A DNA stretch of 64,000 nt from Entomomonas sp945283395 (GTDB taxonomy: Bacteria; Pseudomonadota; Gammaproteobacteria; Pseudomonadales; Pseudomonadaceae). Shown here piece after piece: positions 26,816 to 35,099 of this stretch. The stretch spans positions 184,857 through 248,856 of the forward strand of contig CAMLLC010000003.1 of assembly GCA_946480835.1 (NCBI GenBank). Direction: 5' to 3'. The notes beneath the pieces were generated by a model. It worked only from the letters and a program-made list of their open reading frames with translations. It was not told where the DNA came from and did not search any database. Every line of letters begins with the position of its first letter. The stretch's first letter is position 1. The position numbers were made by a program, and so were the translations under genes.

Positions 26816-27586
26816 ATGACACTTGCCAAACGCATTATCCCTTGTTTAGATGTAGATAATGGTCGGGTAGTCAAAGGGGTAAAATTTGCAAATATTCGTG
26901 ATGCGGGAGACCCTGTCGAAATAGCTCGTCGCTATAATGAACAAGGCGCGGACGAAATCACTTTCTTAGATATCACCGCCTCAGTAGATAATCGTAATAC
27001 CATGCTCCATACTGTAGAACGTATGGCTAGTGAAGTATTTATTCCCCTGACGGTAGGCGGTGGGGTTAGAACTATTGATGATATTCGTAAACTCCTAAAT
27101 GCTGGTGCCGACAAAGTATCTATCAATACTGCAGCAGTATTTAATCCAGAATTTGTAGAAGAGGCAGCACAACGTTTTGGTTCACAATGCATAGTAGTAG
27201 CCATAGATGCTAAACAAGTAGCAAATGACGGTAACCAATCACGTTGGGAAATCTTTACCCATGGCGGCCGTAAACCTACTGGGATAGATGCCGTCATGTG
27301 GGCGCAAAAAATGGAACAACTAGGAGCAGGTGAAATACTCCTTACTAGCATGGATCAAGATGGCATGAAAAAAGGCTTTGACTTAGGTGTTACCAGAGCT
27401 ATTAGTGACAGCATTTCATTACCCGTCATAGCTTCAGGTGGGGTAGGCGATTTACAACACTTAGTTGATGGCATTTTAGATGGTAAAGCTGATGCAGTAT
27501 TAGCCGCCAGTATTTTTCATTTTGGTGAATATACTATTGCTGAAGCTAAAGCTTTTATGGCAGCACAAGGCATAGTGGTTAGATAA
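26816..27586 (+). CDS. hisF: Imidazole glycerol phosphate synthase, cyclase subunit
   Basis: A 256-residue beta/alpha barrel that, with HisH, makes imidazole glycerol phosphate and AICAR, linking histidine and purine synthesis. The catalytic Asp residues are in IPCLDVDNGRVVKG (Asp11) and LLTSMDQDGMKKG (about 130). The phosphate-binding loops GGGVR and ASGGVGD are intact. GGAG lies ten bases before the ATG. The next gene, an acetyltransferase, starts five bases after its stop. Confidence 0.97.
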   Translation: MTLAKRIIPCLDVDNGRVVKGVKFANIRDAGDPVEIARRYNEQGADEITFLDITASVDNRNTMLHTVERMASEVFIPLTVGGGVRTIDDIRKLLNAGADKVSINTAAVFNPEFVEEAAQRFGSQCIVVAIDAKQVANDGNQSRWEIFTHGGRKPTGIDAVMWAQKMEQLGAGEILLTSMDQDGMKKGFDLGVTRAISDSISLPVIASGGVGDLQHLVDGILDGKADAVLAASIFHFGEYTIAEAKAFMAAQGIVVR

Positions 27587-27591
27587 TCAAT

Positions 27592-28032
27592 ATGGCTAAT
27601 ATTCTGGTTAGAGCAATCACTGCTGCCGATCATGATCAGTGGCTGGAACTTTATAGTGGGTATATTGCTTTCTGCCGAAGAACTTTTGATGCAGCAAGTG
27701 TTGAGACGTTATGGCAATGGCTAATGGATCAAAAAATTTTCTGCTTAGTCGCCATAGTAGATAATCAGATGGTAGGATTAGCCCATGCTAAAGAACAGCT
27801 TTCACCTTTAAATGGCAAAAAAGTGGGTTATCTTGACGATTTATTCGTTATCCTACCCTATCGAGGCAAAGGTGTTGCTAATCAGTTAATGGCACACCTT
27901 AAGCTACTAGCTGAATCAAAAAATTGGTTATTTATAAGATGGATTACCAGAGAAAATAACTATAGAGCTAAAGCCTTTTATGACAAAATAGCTAACAAGA
28001 CCATTTGGCATACTTATCAATTAACCTTATAA
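27592..28032 (+). CDS. GNAT-family N-acetyltransferase
   Basis: A 146-residue GNAT enzyme that uses acetyl-CoA to acetylate an unknown amine. The acetyl-CoA-binding motif A is seen as LDDLFVILPYRGKGVANQLMAHL (about 82-104), with the pyrophosphate loop R-G-K-G. Motif B follows with WITRENNYRAKAFYDKIA. It begins five bases after hisF, so it is probably in the his operon, though no link to histidine synthesis is known. Confidence 0.83.
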   Translation: MANILVRAITAADHDQWLELYSGYIAFCRRTFDAASVETLWQWLMDQKIFCLVAIVDNQMVGLAHAKEQLSPLNGKKVGYLDDLFVILPYRGKGVANQLMAHLKLLAESKNWLFIRWITRENNYRAKAFYDKIANKTIWHTYQLTL

Positions 28033-28385
28033 CGAACTTTTCGAATCTTATAGCAGAGAATGCTGCTCCGCCCTATTATATGAGTAATGATAAATAACAC
28101 ATTATTTCTATAACTTAACGACTACTCTATAAGTAAATTAATTGAAGAAAACATTGCGTGGTCATAATCAACTATACCGCTTAACCCATTATCAAAGCTG
28201 ATTAACAAGCCACAATATATGCTTAGCGACCCTAACAAGCTTATGAAAATAATTACCACTAGCAAGCTTTTTGCGATAAAATTTCTATTATGACAGCTCG
28301 GCATATCTATTAAATGGACTGCTAATAAATCAATCTTTTTTGCTGTTCAACTAGACTACATTCTATTGATAATTGGAGCAACTCA
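28033..28385. other. Intergenic region between GNAT gene and ppa
   Basis: No gene I can support. A 60-codon minus-strand frame (28122-28304) has a hydrophobic middle but no ribosome site. The last 20 bases hold the ppa ribosome site (TGGAGC). Nothing else is seen. Confidence 0.4.
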
Positions 28386-28913
28386 ATGAGCTATAGCAAG
28401 ATTCCCGCAGGTAAAGATGTTCCCAATGACATCTATGTTGCTATTGAAATCCCTGCCAACCACACCCCTATTAAATACGAAATAGACAAAGATTCTGATA
28501 CCTTATTTGTCGATCGTTTTTTAGCTACTCCTATGTTCTATCCTGCTAACTACGGTTATATCCCTAATACCTTAGCTGACGATGGTGATCCGCTAGATGT
28601 ATTAGTTATCACTCCGTATCCTGTCGCACCAGGTTCGGTGATTCGTGCTCGTCCTATCGGGGTGCTTAATATGACTGATGAAGCAGGTGGAGATGCTAAA
28701 TTAGTAGCAGTTCCCCATGAAAAAATAACGCCAATATACAAAGATGTAAAAGAATGTTCTGATCTTCCACAATTATTGCTAGATCAAATTAAGCACTTTT
28801 TTGAACATTATAAAGATTTAGAAAAAGGCAAATGGGTTAAAGTAGAAGGATGGGCAGACTCTAATGCGGCTAAAGCCCATATAGAAAAAGCAGTAAAAGC
28901 TTATAAAAAATAA
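28386..28913 (+). CDS. ppa: Inorganic pyrophosphatase
   Basis: A 175-residue family I soluble pyrophosphatase that hydrolyses PPi to phosphate. The signature DDGDPLDVLV (about 65-74) supplies three metal-binding Asp; further active-site parts are FYPANYGYIPNT near 50 and DAKLVAVP near 100. Length matches the bacterial hexameric enzyme. A GGAG ribosome site precedes the ATG. Confidence 0.97.
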   Translation: MSYSKIPAGKDVPNDIYVAIEIPANHTPIKYEIDKDSDTLFVDRFLATPMFYPANYGYIPNTLADDGDPLDVLVITPYPVAPGSVIRARPIGVLNMTDEAGGDAKLVAVPHEKITPIYKDVKECSDLPQLLLDQIKHFFEHYKDLEKGKWVKVEGWADSNAAKAHIEKAVKAYKK

Positions 28914-29064
28914 TGGCTCATTTATCCCCTCCTCTCACGAAGAGGGGCATTAAATACTAATACTTTAAACATATTTCTATTCGCAGCTTATCACGCAATA
29001 ATTTATTATTATTGTTAGGTAAAGTAACCTCATATAAAGAATAACAAATACTTCTTAATTAAAG

Positions 29065-29469
29065 TTATTTTTTCTTTTTCACATAAAGCACTAGGTTATG
29101 ATCTACTAATTCAAATCCCAAGCGTTCTGCAATTTTATGTTGTATTTGCTCTATTTCTTTATCGACAAATTCAATGACTTCGCCAGAATCGATACACACC
29201 ATATGATCATGATGATCACCATCAGCTAACTCAAATACTGCATGACCACCATCAAAATTATGACGCACCACTAAACCAGCTGCTTCAAATTGTGTTAATA
29301 CCCGATAGACAGTTGCCAGACCTACATCTTCGCCAGAATCGATGAGTGACTTATAAACATCTTCAGCACTCATATGTTTGTTATCAGCAGCATCTAATAG
29401 CTGTAATATTTTAACTCTAGGCAAGGTAACTTTTAGACCTGCTTTTCTCAACTCGTTATTTTTTTCCAT
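29065..29469 (-). CDS. fur: Ferric uptake regulator
   Basis: A 134-residue iron-dependent repressor, the same length as P. aeruginosa Fur, to which it is very similar by memory: NNELRKAGLKVTLPRVKIL start, recognition region EDVGLATVYRVLTQFEAAGLV (about 46-66), His-rich metal region GDHHDHMVC (about 86-94) and the basic C-terminus YVKKKK. ATG 29469 was chosen over an upstream start four codons earlier. It is divergent from bamE as in Pseudomonas. A 13-bp palindrome in the shared promoter region may be an autoregulatory site. Likely targets in the window include the PrrF-like RNA at 58.6 kb. Confidence 0.97.
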   Translation of the reverse strand: MEKNNELRKAGLKVTLPRVKILQLLDAADNKHMSAEDVYKSLIDSGEDVGLATVYRVLTQFEAAGLVVRHNFDGGHAVFELADGDHHDHMVCIDSGEVIEFVDKEIEQIQHKIAERLGFELVDHNLVLYVKKKK

Positions 29470-29512
29470 ATGTTTTCTCACTTTAATCTTGGTAATAAGC
29501 TATAATACGGAT

Positions 29513-29525
29513 ATGATATTATCAT
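29513..29525. promoter_or_regulatory. Palindrome in fur-bamE promoter region, possible weak Fur site
   Basis: ATGATA-T-TATCAT is a perfect 13-bp palindrome within the 95-base gap between fur and bamE. It shares TGATA/TATCA halves with the Fur box but has shorter spacing than the consensus, so it is only a candidate. Confidence 0.35.
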
Positions 29526-29564
29526 TTTAACTATACAATATGATAGAGTGGAAATCCGTTTCTA

Positions 29565-30041
29565 ATGCAAACCCCCAAATTTTCCCTAATAGCGGGCATG
29601 ATAATGGGCCTGTTAACCTTCTCTGGCTGTAGTGTTTACAAGATAGACATTCAACAGGGTAATATTATTACTCAGGATATGATAAATCAGCTACGTCCAG
29701 GTATGACTAAAGCCCAAATTAAATACTTAATGGGCACTCCGCTTATTCAAGATCCCTTTCATGCCAATCGTTGGGACTATATCTATAGTATTCAACCAGG
29801 TGGTGGTGCTTTGCGGCAAGAAAATGTAGTACTTTCTTTCGATGCTAATGAACAACTGGCAGGTCTTGCTGGAGATTTCTTACCAGGAATGACCAGAGAT
29901 GAAGAAATCTTAGGTGGCAAACCTACTGATGCAGGCCATCGACAATCCCCAACAGACAAAGATAACAATGTCGAAAAGCATATTCAAAAAGAAGTGGATG
30001 ATGCTGAGTTAATTCCTATTCCTGTACCCGACACTCTCTAA
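29565..30041 (+). CDS. bamE: Outer membrane assembly lipoprotein BamE (SmpA/OmlA)
   Basis: A 158-residue outer-membrane lipoprotein of the BAM complex that inserts beta-barrel proteins. Lipobox FSGC with Cys22 follows a hydrophobic signal. The SmpA/OmlA domain is seen in QGNIITQDMINQLRPGMTKAQIKYLMGTPL (about 36-65) and WDYIYSIQPGGG. The C-terminal tail of about 50 polar residues after GDFLPG is longer than in E. coli BamE (113 residues), as in Pseudomonas OmlA. Divergent from fur; a strong terminator follows. Confidence 0.95.
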   Translation: MQTPKFSLIAGMIMGLLTFSGCSVYKIDIQQGNIITQDMINQLRPGMTKAQIKYLMGTPLIQDPFHANRWDYIYSIQPGGGALRQENVVLSFDANEQLAGLAGDFLPGMTRDEEILGGKPTDAGHRQSPTDKDNNVEKHIQKEVDDAELIPIPVPDTL

Positions 30042-30063
30042 TTAATACTTTACCTTTAATCAC

Positions 30064-30096
30064 AAGGTCTGATAATTGCCATTATCAGACCTTTTT
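30064..30096 (+). terminator. Rho-independent terminator of bamE, overlapping the rnfH 3' end
   Basis: A 13-bp perfect stem (30064-30076 with 30081-30093, AAGGTCTGATAAT arm), 4-base loop and five T residues on the plus strand. Its 3' arm lies inside the last codons of the convergent rnfH gene. Confidence 0.85.
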
Positions 30097-30387
30097 AGCA
30101 GCTGCTTGCTCAGCTCTATGCCTTCTCGCCTCTTTAGGATCAGCCAATAGCGGTCTATAGATTTCAATCCTATCACCTTCCATTAACTCATAAGCTTGCG
30201 GATTTACAATTCTTTTACCGAAAATACCAATAGGGTTTAGAGATAGGTTTATTGCAGGATATTGCAAAAGGATACCACTTAACTCAATAGCTTCTAATAC
30301 ACTGGTTCCTTTCGCCACAGATAGAGCTAATAAGGTCTGTTGCTCAGCCAGTGCAAATGCCACCTCTATAGTTATGGTATCAGCCAT
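30085..30387 (-). CDS. rnfH: RnfH family ubiquitin-like protein
   Basis: A 100-residue protein of the RnfH family (ubiquitin-like beta-grasp fold), function unclear; the partner RatA is usually encoded next to it. The family core is seen in ITIEVAFALAEQQ at the start, VLEAIELSGI, the IGIFGKRI segment and GDRIEIYRPLLADPKEARR near the end. The ATG at 30387 begins MADTITIEVAF; an upstream start would lie far inside ratA. It overlaps the ratA 3' end by eight bases. Confidence 0.93.
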   Translation of the reverse strand: MADTITIEVAFALAEQQTLLALSVAKGTSVLEAIELSGILLQYPAINLSLNPIGIFGKRIVNPQAYELMEGDRIEIYRPLLADPKEARRHRAEQAAAKKV

Positions 30388-30814
30388 AAAGGTACTTAGC
30401 TCTTTGTGAGAAAATCTCAACCATACTCCCTGCTGCTTTATTAAAAAGATGGCCTAACGTAGCTTTCATGATCATACTATTATAATCGAATTCCATGGTA
30501 AAATTGATTTTACAAGCTTCATCATTAAGCTGCTGAAAAGTCCATAAACCATGTAACTTTTGAAAAGGACCTTCTTGTAAATTCATTTCAATTGAAACAT
30601 CAGGTATTATCTTATTATTAGTAATTAAATATTGTTTAATAGGCCCCTTTGCTATTAGCAATTTGGCACTCATGGTAGTAGCTGATTCGGCGAGTATTAC
30701 TGCTCCACTACACCAAGGTAAAAATTCAGGGTATTTTGTTACATCATTTACTAAACAATACATCTGATGGGCAGAGTAAGGTAGCAAAGCTGAACGTTCA
30801 ACATGTATAGTCAT
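30380..30814 (-). CDS. ratA: RatA-like START-domain protein (ribosome association toxin family)
   Basis: A 144-residue START/polyketide-cyclase-like protein. Conserved parts: SALLPYSAHQMYCLVNDVTKYPEFLPWC (8-35 or so), KLLIAKGPIKQYLITNN and the C-terminal AAGSMVEIFSQRAKYLYG helix. In E. coli RatA is reported to bind the 50S subunit and block 70S formation; in other organisms the homologue Coq10 binds coenzyme Q. Which role applies here is not shown by sequence. It precedes rnfH with an overlap and follows the AroP-like gene by 23 bases. Confidence 0.92.
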   Translation of the reverse strand: MTIHVERSALLPYSAHQMYCLVNDVTKYPEFLPWCSGAVILAESATTMSAKLLIAKGPIKQYLITNNKIIPDVSIEMNLQEGPFQKLHGLWTFQQLNDEACKINFTMEFDYNSMIMKATLGHLFNKAAGSMVEIFSQRAKYLYG

Positions 30815-30837
30815 AATGATCCTAATATAAAAAAAAT

Positions 30838-32208
30838 TTAACCCTTATGAAAATGCAATTTTAATTTATAACCTATGGCTAAAATAATAACCCAAATAGG
30901 AATCAGCTCTACTGATAATCTAGTTTTCACATCAAATGCCAAAATGACTAAAATTCCTAAGAGAAACACTAAACAAATAACATTACCAACTGGATAAAAC
31001 AATGCCTTAAATTTAGTGACTACTCCCTCTTGAGCTTTATATCGTCTAAACATAAGATGAGTATAACTAATCATCATCCAATTAATTACTAATGCAGAAA
31101 CCACCAATGCCATAAGAATATGGAACGCTTCTTCAGGCACAAAGTAATTGAGCACTACAGCGGTTAAGGTGGCAAGTCCGGATAACATTACCGCAAAAAT
31201 AGGTGTACCTCTATGATTAGTGTACATTAGCAACTTAGGTGCATTACCCTGCTCTGCTAACCCATATAACATCCTACTATTACAATACAAGCCACTGTTA
31301 TAAACAGACAAAGCCGCAGTCAACACCACGAAATTCAAAATATGCGAAATAAGATTTTCATCCAACATCTCAAATACTGAAACAAAGGCGCTTTTATTGG
31401 GATCAATTTGCGGCCAAGGATGCAAACATAATAATACAGTTAATGCTCCAATATAAAAAATTAGAATTCTATAAATAGCCTGATTAGTGGCCTTAGGAAT
31501 GGTTTTTTCAGGATTTTCTGCTTCTGCCGCGGTTATACCTATTAACTCTAATCCACCAAAAGAAAACATGATAATAGCCAGCGCAAAGATCAGGCCAGAT
31601 AGACCATAAGGCATAAATCCATAGGCCCATAAATTACTAACCGCAGCATCTGGTCCTGCCTTATCAGCAAATAATAGGTAGCCGCCAAATAAAATCATAG
31701 CCGATACCGCTATTACTTTAATAATGGCAAACCAAAATTCAACTTCACCATAAATTTTTACAGCGGTAAGATTTACTGCATTAATGAGAATAAAACAGCT
31801 TAGTACTGAGACCCATGTAGGAAGATAAGGTAACCATTTTTGAATATATCCCGCAGCAGCTGTTAATTCAGACATACTCACTAGCACATAGAGTAACCAA
31901 TAATTCCAACCAGAAGTAAAGCCCGCAAAATTACCCCAATAGCGATAAGCAAAATGACTAAAAGAACCTGCTACTGGTTCCTCAACTGTCATTTCAGCCA
32001 ACTGACGCATGATCATAAAAGCTATAAAACCACTTACTGAGTATCCCAATAGAATAGCTGGTCCAGTAATTTGAATAGCCTTAGATGAGCCTAAAAATAA
32101 ACCTGTACCTATCGCTCCACCTAACGCAATAAGTTGGATATGTCTATTGCTCAAACCACGGGATAAATGGCCTGTTGAGTCAGTATGACGCACTAAAAAC
32201 TCCTTCAT
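30838..32208 (-). CDS. AroP-like aromatic amino acid permease (APC family)
   Basis: A 456-residue inner-membrane permease with about 12 hydrophobic segments. It resembles the AroP/PheP group closely: LSNRHIQLIALGGAIGTGLFLG (about 16-37), EEPVAGSFSHFAYRYWG, the FSFGGLELIGITAAEAENPEKTIPKA block (about 218-243) and SVYNSGLYCNSRML. This group imports Phe, Tyr and Trp with protons. The ATG at 32208 gives a slightly long N-terminus; the ribosome site is poor and a TTG at 32217 is an alternative. In Pseudomonas the neighbour of ratA is normally smpB, so this gene marks a rearrangement. Confidence 0.87.
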   Translation of the reverse strand: MKEFLVRHTDSTGHLSRGLSNRHIQLIALGGAIGTGLFLGSSKAIQITGPAILLGYSVSGFIAFMIMRQLAEMTVEEPVAGSFSHFAYRYWGNFAGFTSGWNYWLLYVLVSMSELTAAAGYIQKWLPYLPTWVSVLSCFILINAVNLTAVKIYGEVEFWFAIIKVIAVSAMILFGGYLLFADKAGPDAAVSNLWAYGFMPYGLSGLIFALAIIMFSFGGLELIGITAAEAENPEKTIPKATNQAIYRILIFYIGALTVLLCLHPWPQIDPNKSAFVSVFEMLDENLISHILNFVVLTAALSVYNSGLYCNSRMLYGLAEQGNAPKLLMYTNHRGTPIFAVMLSGLATLTAVVLNYFVPEEAFHILMALVVSALVINWMMISYTHLMFRRYKAQEGVVTKFKALFYPVGNVICLVFLLGILVILAFDVKTRLSVELIPIWVIILAIGYKLKLHFHKG

Positions 32209-32289
32209 ATAAATCAACTAATAACTAGGATACACTACCAAAATTAGCTTACAATAATAAGCTAATTAATAGTTAAGTTAGAGATCTTT

Positions 32290-32481
32290 ATGAAACCTCA
32301 TACCTTATTACTAAGTATCCCCTGTATACTTTTGGCTCTAACCGCCTGTTCGCCTCCTGACGCTCATCAAGAAACCTTCTTAGATAGTCAAATACAAGCT
32401 TTAGATAAAGCTAAACAAGTAGAAAAGCTCGGCTATGACCACAAACAACAAATAGACAATTTAGAAAAACAAGCTAAATAA
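32290..32481 (+). CDS. Small putative lipoprotein
   Basis: A 63-residue protein with a lipoprotein signal: MKPHTLLLSIPCILLALTAC, lipobox LTAC with Cys20. The mature part (about 43 residues) is a single charged amphipathic helix rich in Gln, Lys and Asp with heptad-like spacing (LDSQIQALDKAKQVEKLG). GAGATC precedes the ATG. Small helical lipoproteins of this kind are common in Pseudomonas and mostly uncharacterised. It converges on the DUF3108 gene six bases away. Confidence 0.72.
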   Translation: MKPHTLLLSIPCILLALTACSPPDAHQETFLDSQIQALDKAKQVEKLGYDHKQQIDNLEKQAK

Positions 32482-32486
32482 GCAGT

Positions 32487-33224
32487 CTATTCTTTACCTT
32501 TTATAGCCTTACCGTTCACAGATCCTTGAGCAAGAGAAATAATATATTCTTGGCCATTTTTCTCTAAATGATAAAGCTGTACAACGGTATAATTCCAATC
32601 TTTAGCAAACCAAATAAAAGTTTGTCTTTTATTATGGTTCTCATTTCTTATCCGCTCTACTTTTACGGCATTAATTTTTCCAATAGGCGTTTCTATTACT
32701 TCGTTAGCTACTACTTTAAATTGGTAAGTTTCTATCAAATCATCTTCAATAACACGATAGCTCATTTTTTTTTTACCATTGGCTATATCCTGCTGTAAAG
32801 CCAATTGGGTAGACAATTGATCCAATATGTTATATTTCAAATCAAAAAATACTTGGTCATTATGCTTTTTATCTTTGACATAACCTTTAACAAATTGCTT
32901 TTTCCAATCAAACGTTAAATTTACCCATTTAGGCTTTAAACCAGACTGACGAAACGCATAAGAGACAGGCCTTATAACTCCTTTATCCCACTCAAAGCTA
33001 CTATTCTCTTCGCGTTGGGCAATGGCTATACTGGCAAGCGTTTTAAAATACCAGATATTAGCTTTTTTAGTAAGGCTATAGATGGCTTGCCCATCGAGCG
33101 GCATATTAGAAATAGTAGCAGTATAAGTCGTTTCAAAAGGTTTAAGTTGCCATGCATAAACAGGATTAACCACTATACTTACTGCTACTAACAGAGGAAG
33201 AATAAACTTAATTTGTTTTAACAT
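32487..33224 (-). CDS. DUF3108 exported protein
   Basis: A 245-residue periplasmic protein of the DUF3108 family. Signal peptide about 1-24 (ending PVYAW). Family features: LKPFETTYTATISNMPLDGQAIYSL after the signal, the SSFEWDKGVIRPVSYAFRQSG segment (about 78-97), and ETPIGKINAVKVERIR near 185. Function is unknown. The ATG at 33224 has GGA seven to ten bases upstream and overlaps the end of purN by 17 bases. The same purM-purN-DUF3108 order is seen in Pseudomonas. Confidence 0.87.
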   Translation of the reverse strand: MLKQIKFILPLLVAVSIVVNPVYAWQLKPFETTYTATISNMPLDGQAIYSLTKKANIWYFKTLASIAIAQREENSSFEWDKGVIRPVSYAFRQSGLKPKWVNLTFDWKKQFVKGYVKDKKHNDQVFFDLKYNILDQLSTQLALQQDIANGKKKMSYRVIEDDLIETYQFKVVANEVIETPIGKINAVKVERIRNENHNKRQTFIWFAKDWNYTVVQLYHLEKNGQEYIISLAQGSVNGKAIKGKE

Positions 33225-33858
33225 AACGATATCCATTGATAGGTAGAGGTTTACCATCTAATAGTGGTTTATTATTAACTAATGTTAGGCGCTGTTCAGC
33301 AAACCATTGAATGGCTAACGGGTAAATCTTATGTTCTAACTCAGCTACCTCTTTAGTTAACAGCTCTAGCGTTGTATTAGGCTCGATACTAGTCGCTGCT
33401 TGGATAATTACTGGCCCACCATCTAGCTCAGGCGTGACGAAATGCACACTACAGCCGTGTTGTTTATCAGCTGCCTGTAAAGCTCGTTGATGCGTATGTA
33501 ATCCAGGATATTTAGGTAATAAAGAGGGATGAATATTAATTAAACGACCTAAAAAATGATCCACAAATTCAGTCGTTAGAATGCGCATAAAGCCGGCTAA
33601 CACCACAAGGTCTGGCTGAAAACCAGCTATTAAATTAAGCAGTGCTCTATCAAAAGCGGCTCTATCTGGGTAATGTTCATGTTCTATGACATAAGTGGCT
33701 ATACCTGCCGCTTGAGCACGTTGTAAGGCAAAAGCAGCAGCATTATTACTAATGACTGCCTTAATGGCAGCAGGACATTGCCTCGCTTTTATACTATCAA
33801 TAATGGCTTGTAAATTAGAACCATTACCTGAAATAAGCACTACTAACTGACAAATCAT
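33208..33858 (-). CDS. purN: Phosphoribosylglycinamide formyltransferase
   Basis: A 216-residue enzyme that transfers a formyl group from 10-formyl-THF to GAR, step three of purine synthesis. Seen: the N-terminal phosphate loop VVLISGNGSNLQAIID (about 6-21) and the catalytic stretch LINIHPSLLPKYPGLHTHQRAL (Asn and His, about 106-127), followed by the Asp in ELDGGPVI. Its start overlaps the purM stop by one base (TAATG). Confidence 0.97.
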   Translation of the reverse strand: MICQLVVLISGNGSNLQAIIDSIKARQCPAAIKAVISNNAAAFALQRAQAAGIATYVIEHEHYPDRAAFDRALLNLIAGFQPDLVVLAGFMRILTTEFVDHFLGRLINIHPSLLPKYPGLHTHQRALQAADKQHGCSVHFVTPELDGGPVIIQAATSIEPNTTLELLTKEVAELEHKIYPLAIQWFAEQRLTLVNNKPLLDGKPLPINGYRYVKTN

Positions 33859-34919
33859 TAATGTTGTTTTAAATGATCAAGAATAACATGAGGTTGTTCC
33901 GCACTATTTTGTTCAATATGGCCTATTAGCCAAGGCTTTTCACCTGACTCATGTAGATTATCTAACACTAACTCCACATCATCTTTAGCCACACAAAGCA
34001 CCATACCCACCCCACAATTAAACACTCGGTGCATTTCTGTTTCCGCCACATTGCCTTGTTGTTGCAACCAGTCAAAAATTGCCGGGCGTTGCCAACTGGC
34101 TACATCTAGTTTAGCGACTGTATGGCTAGGCAATACTCTAGGGATATTCTCTAACAAACCACCGCCTGTGATATGAGCAATAGCTTTCACTACAGGCGCA
34201 TGCCGTATAAGTTCTAATAATGATTTGACATAAATACGAGTAGGTGCTATCAATTGACTAGCAATGGTTTCCCCTTCTAATAAAGTATTCTTTACATCTA
34301 CCCCACTGACTTGAATAATTTTTCGAATCAACGAATAGCCATTGGAATGAGGCCCAGATGAAGGTAATGCTATTAATACATCGCCTTGCTGCACTTTAGC
34401 GCCATCAATGATTTTAGACTTTTCTACCACACCTACACAAAAACCTGCCAAATCATAGTCTTCCCCTTGATACATGCCAGGCATTTCAGCAGTTTCACCG
34501 CCTACTAAAGAACAACCAGCCAATTCACAGCCTTTACCTATTCCTGTTACAACGGTTGCCGCCGTATCAACATCAAGTTTACCCGTGGCGTAATAATCTA
34601 AAAAAAATAACGGTTCAGCGCCACACACTACTAAATCATTTACACACATAGCTACTAGATCAATGCCTATCGTATCATGTTGTGTTAATTGCATAGCTAA
34701 TTTTAATTTAGTACCCACTCCATCGGTACCTGATACTAATACAGGTTGCTGATAGCCTTTAGGAATTTCGCATAATGCCCCAAACCCTCCCAATCCGCCT
34801 AACACTTCGGGGCGCGCAGTACGTTTAGCTACACCTTTAATGCGTTCAACTAATGCTTCCCCAGCATTAATATCAACTCCAGCGTCTTTATAACTGACTG
34901 AGGGCTTGTTATCACTCAT
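33858..34919 (-). CDS. purM: Phosphoribosylformylglycinamidine cyclo-ligase (AIR synthetase)
   Basis: A 353-residue ATP-dependent enzyme that closes the imidazole ring, step five of purine synthesis. Conserved parts: SYKDAGVDINAGEALVERI start, VSGTDGVGTKLKLAM (about 63-77), the GGETAEMPGMY loop (about 138-148) and GPHSNGYSLIRK. It leads the purM-purN-DUF3108 transcript and faces the DUF2066 gene across a 180-base promoter region. Confidence 0.97.
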   Translation of the reverse strand: MSDNKPSVSYKDAGVDINAGEALVERIKGVAKRTARPEVLGGLGGFGALCEIPKGYQQPVLVSGTDGVGTKLKLAMQLTQHDTIGIDLVAMCVNDLVVCGAEPLFFLDYYATGKLDVDTAATVVTGIGKGCELAGCSLVGGETAEMPGMYQGEDYDLAGFCVGVVEKSKIIDGAKVQQGDVLIALPSSGPHSNGYSLIRKIIQVSGVDVKNTLLEGETIASQLIAPTRIYVKSLLELIRHAPVVKAIAHITGGGLLENIPRVLPSHTVAKLDVASWQRPAIFDWLQQQGNVAETEMHRVFNCGVGMVLCVAKDDVELVLDNLHESGEKPWLIGHIEQNSAEQPHVILDHLKQH

Positions 34920-34971
34920 TCTATAAACCTATCTATTACTAAGGGCTAATTATTATACCCCATCTATCAAT

Positions 34972-34999
34972 TTGTATTGTACGTGAATTTTCGTATAAT
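34972..34999 (+). promoter_or_regulatory. Candidate sigma-70 promoter for the DUF2066 gene
   Basis: TTGTAT (34972-34977), 16 bases, then TATAAT (34994-34999), in the gap between divergent purM and DUF2066. The gene starts about 100 bases downstream, leaving a moderate leader. Confidence 0.4.
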
Positions 35000-35099
35000 C
35001 AGAAAATTAATTTAACGAAATTTATGTTAATAAATTAATACCTCAGCTTTATGTCAAGTTAATCTTATACTAAGTCATCCTATAGGAGATAATCCGCGT

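Noticed and set aside
28122..28304. 60-codon minus-strand frame with a hydrophobic centre
   Set aside because: No ribosome site, no recognisable family and weak protein-like character; likely chance in AT-rich DNA.
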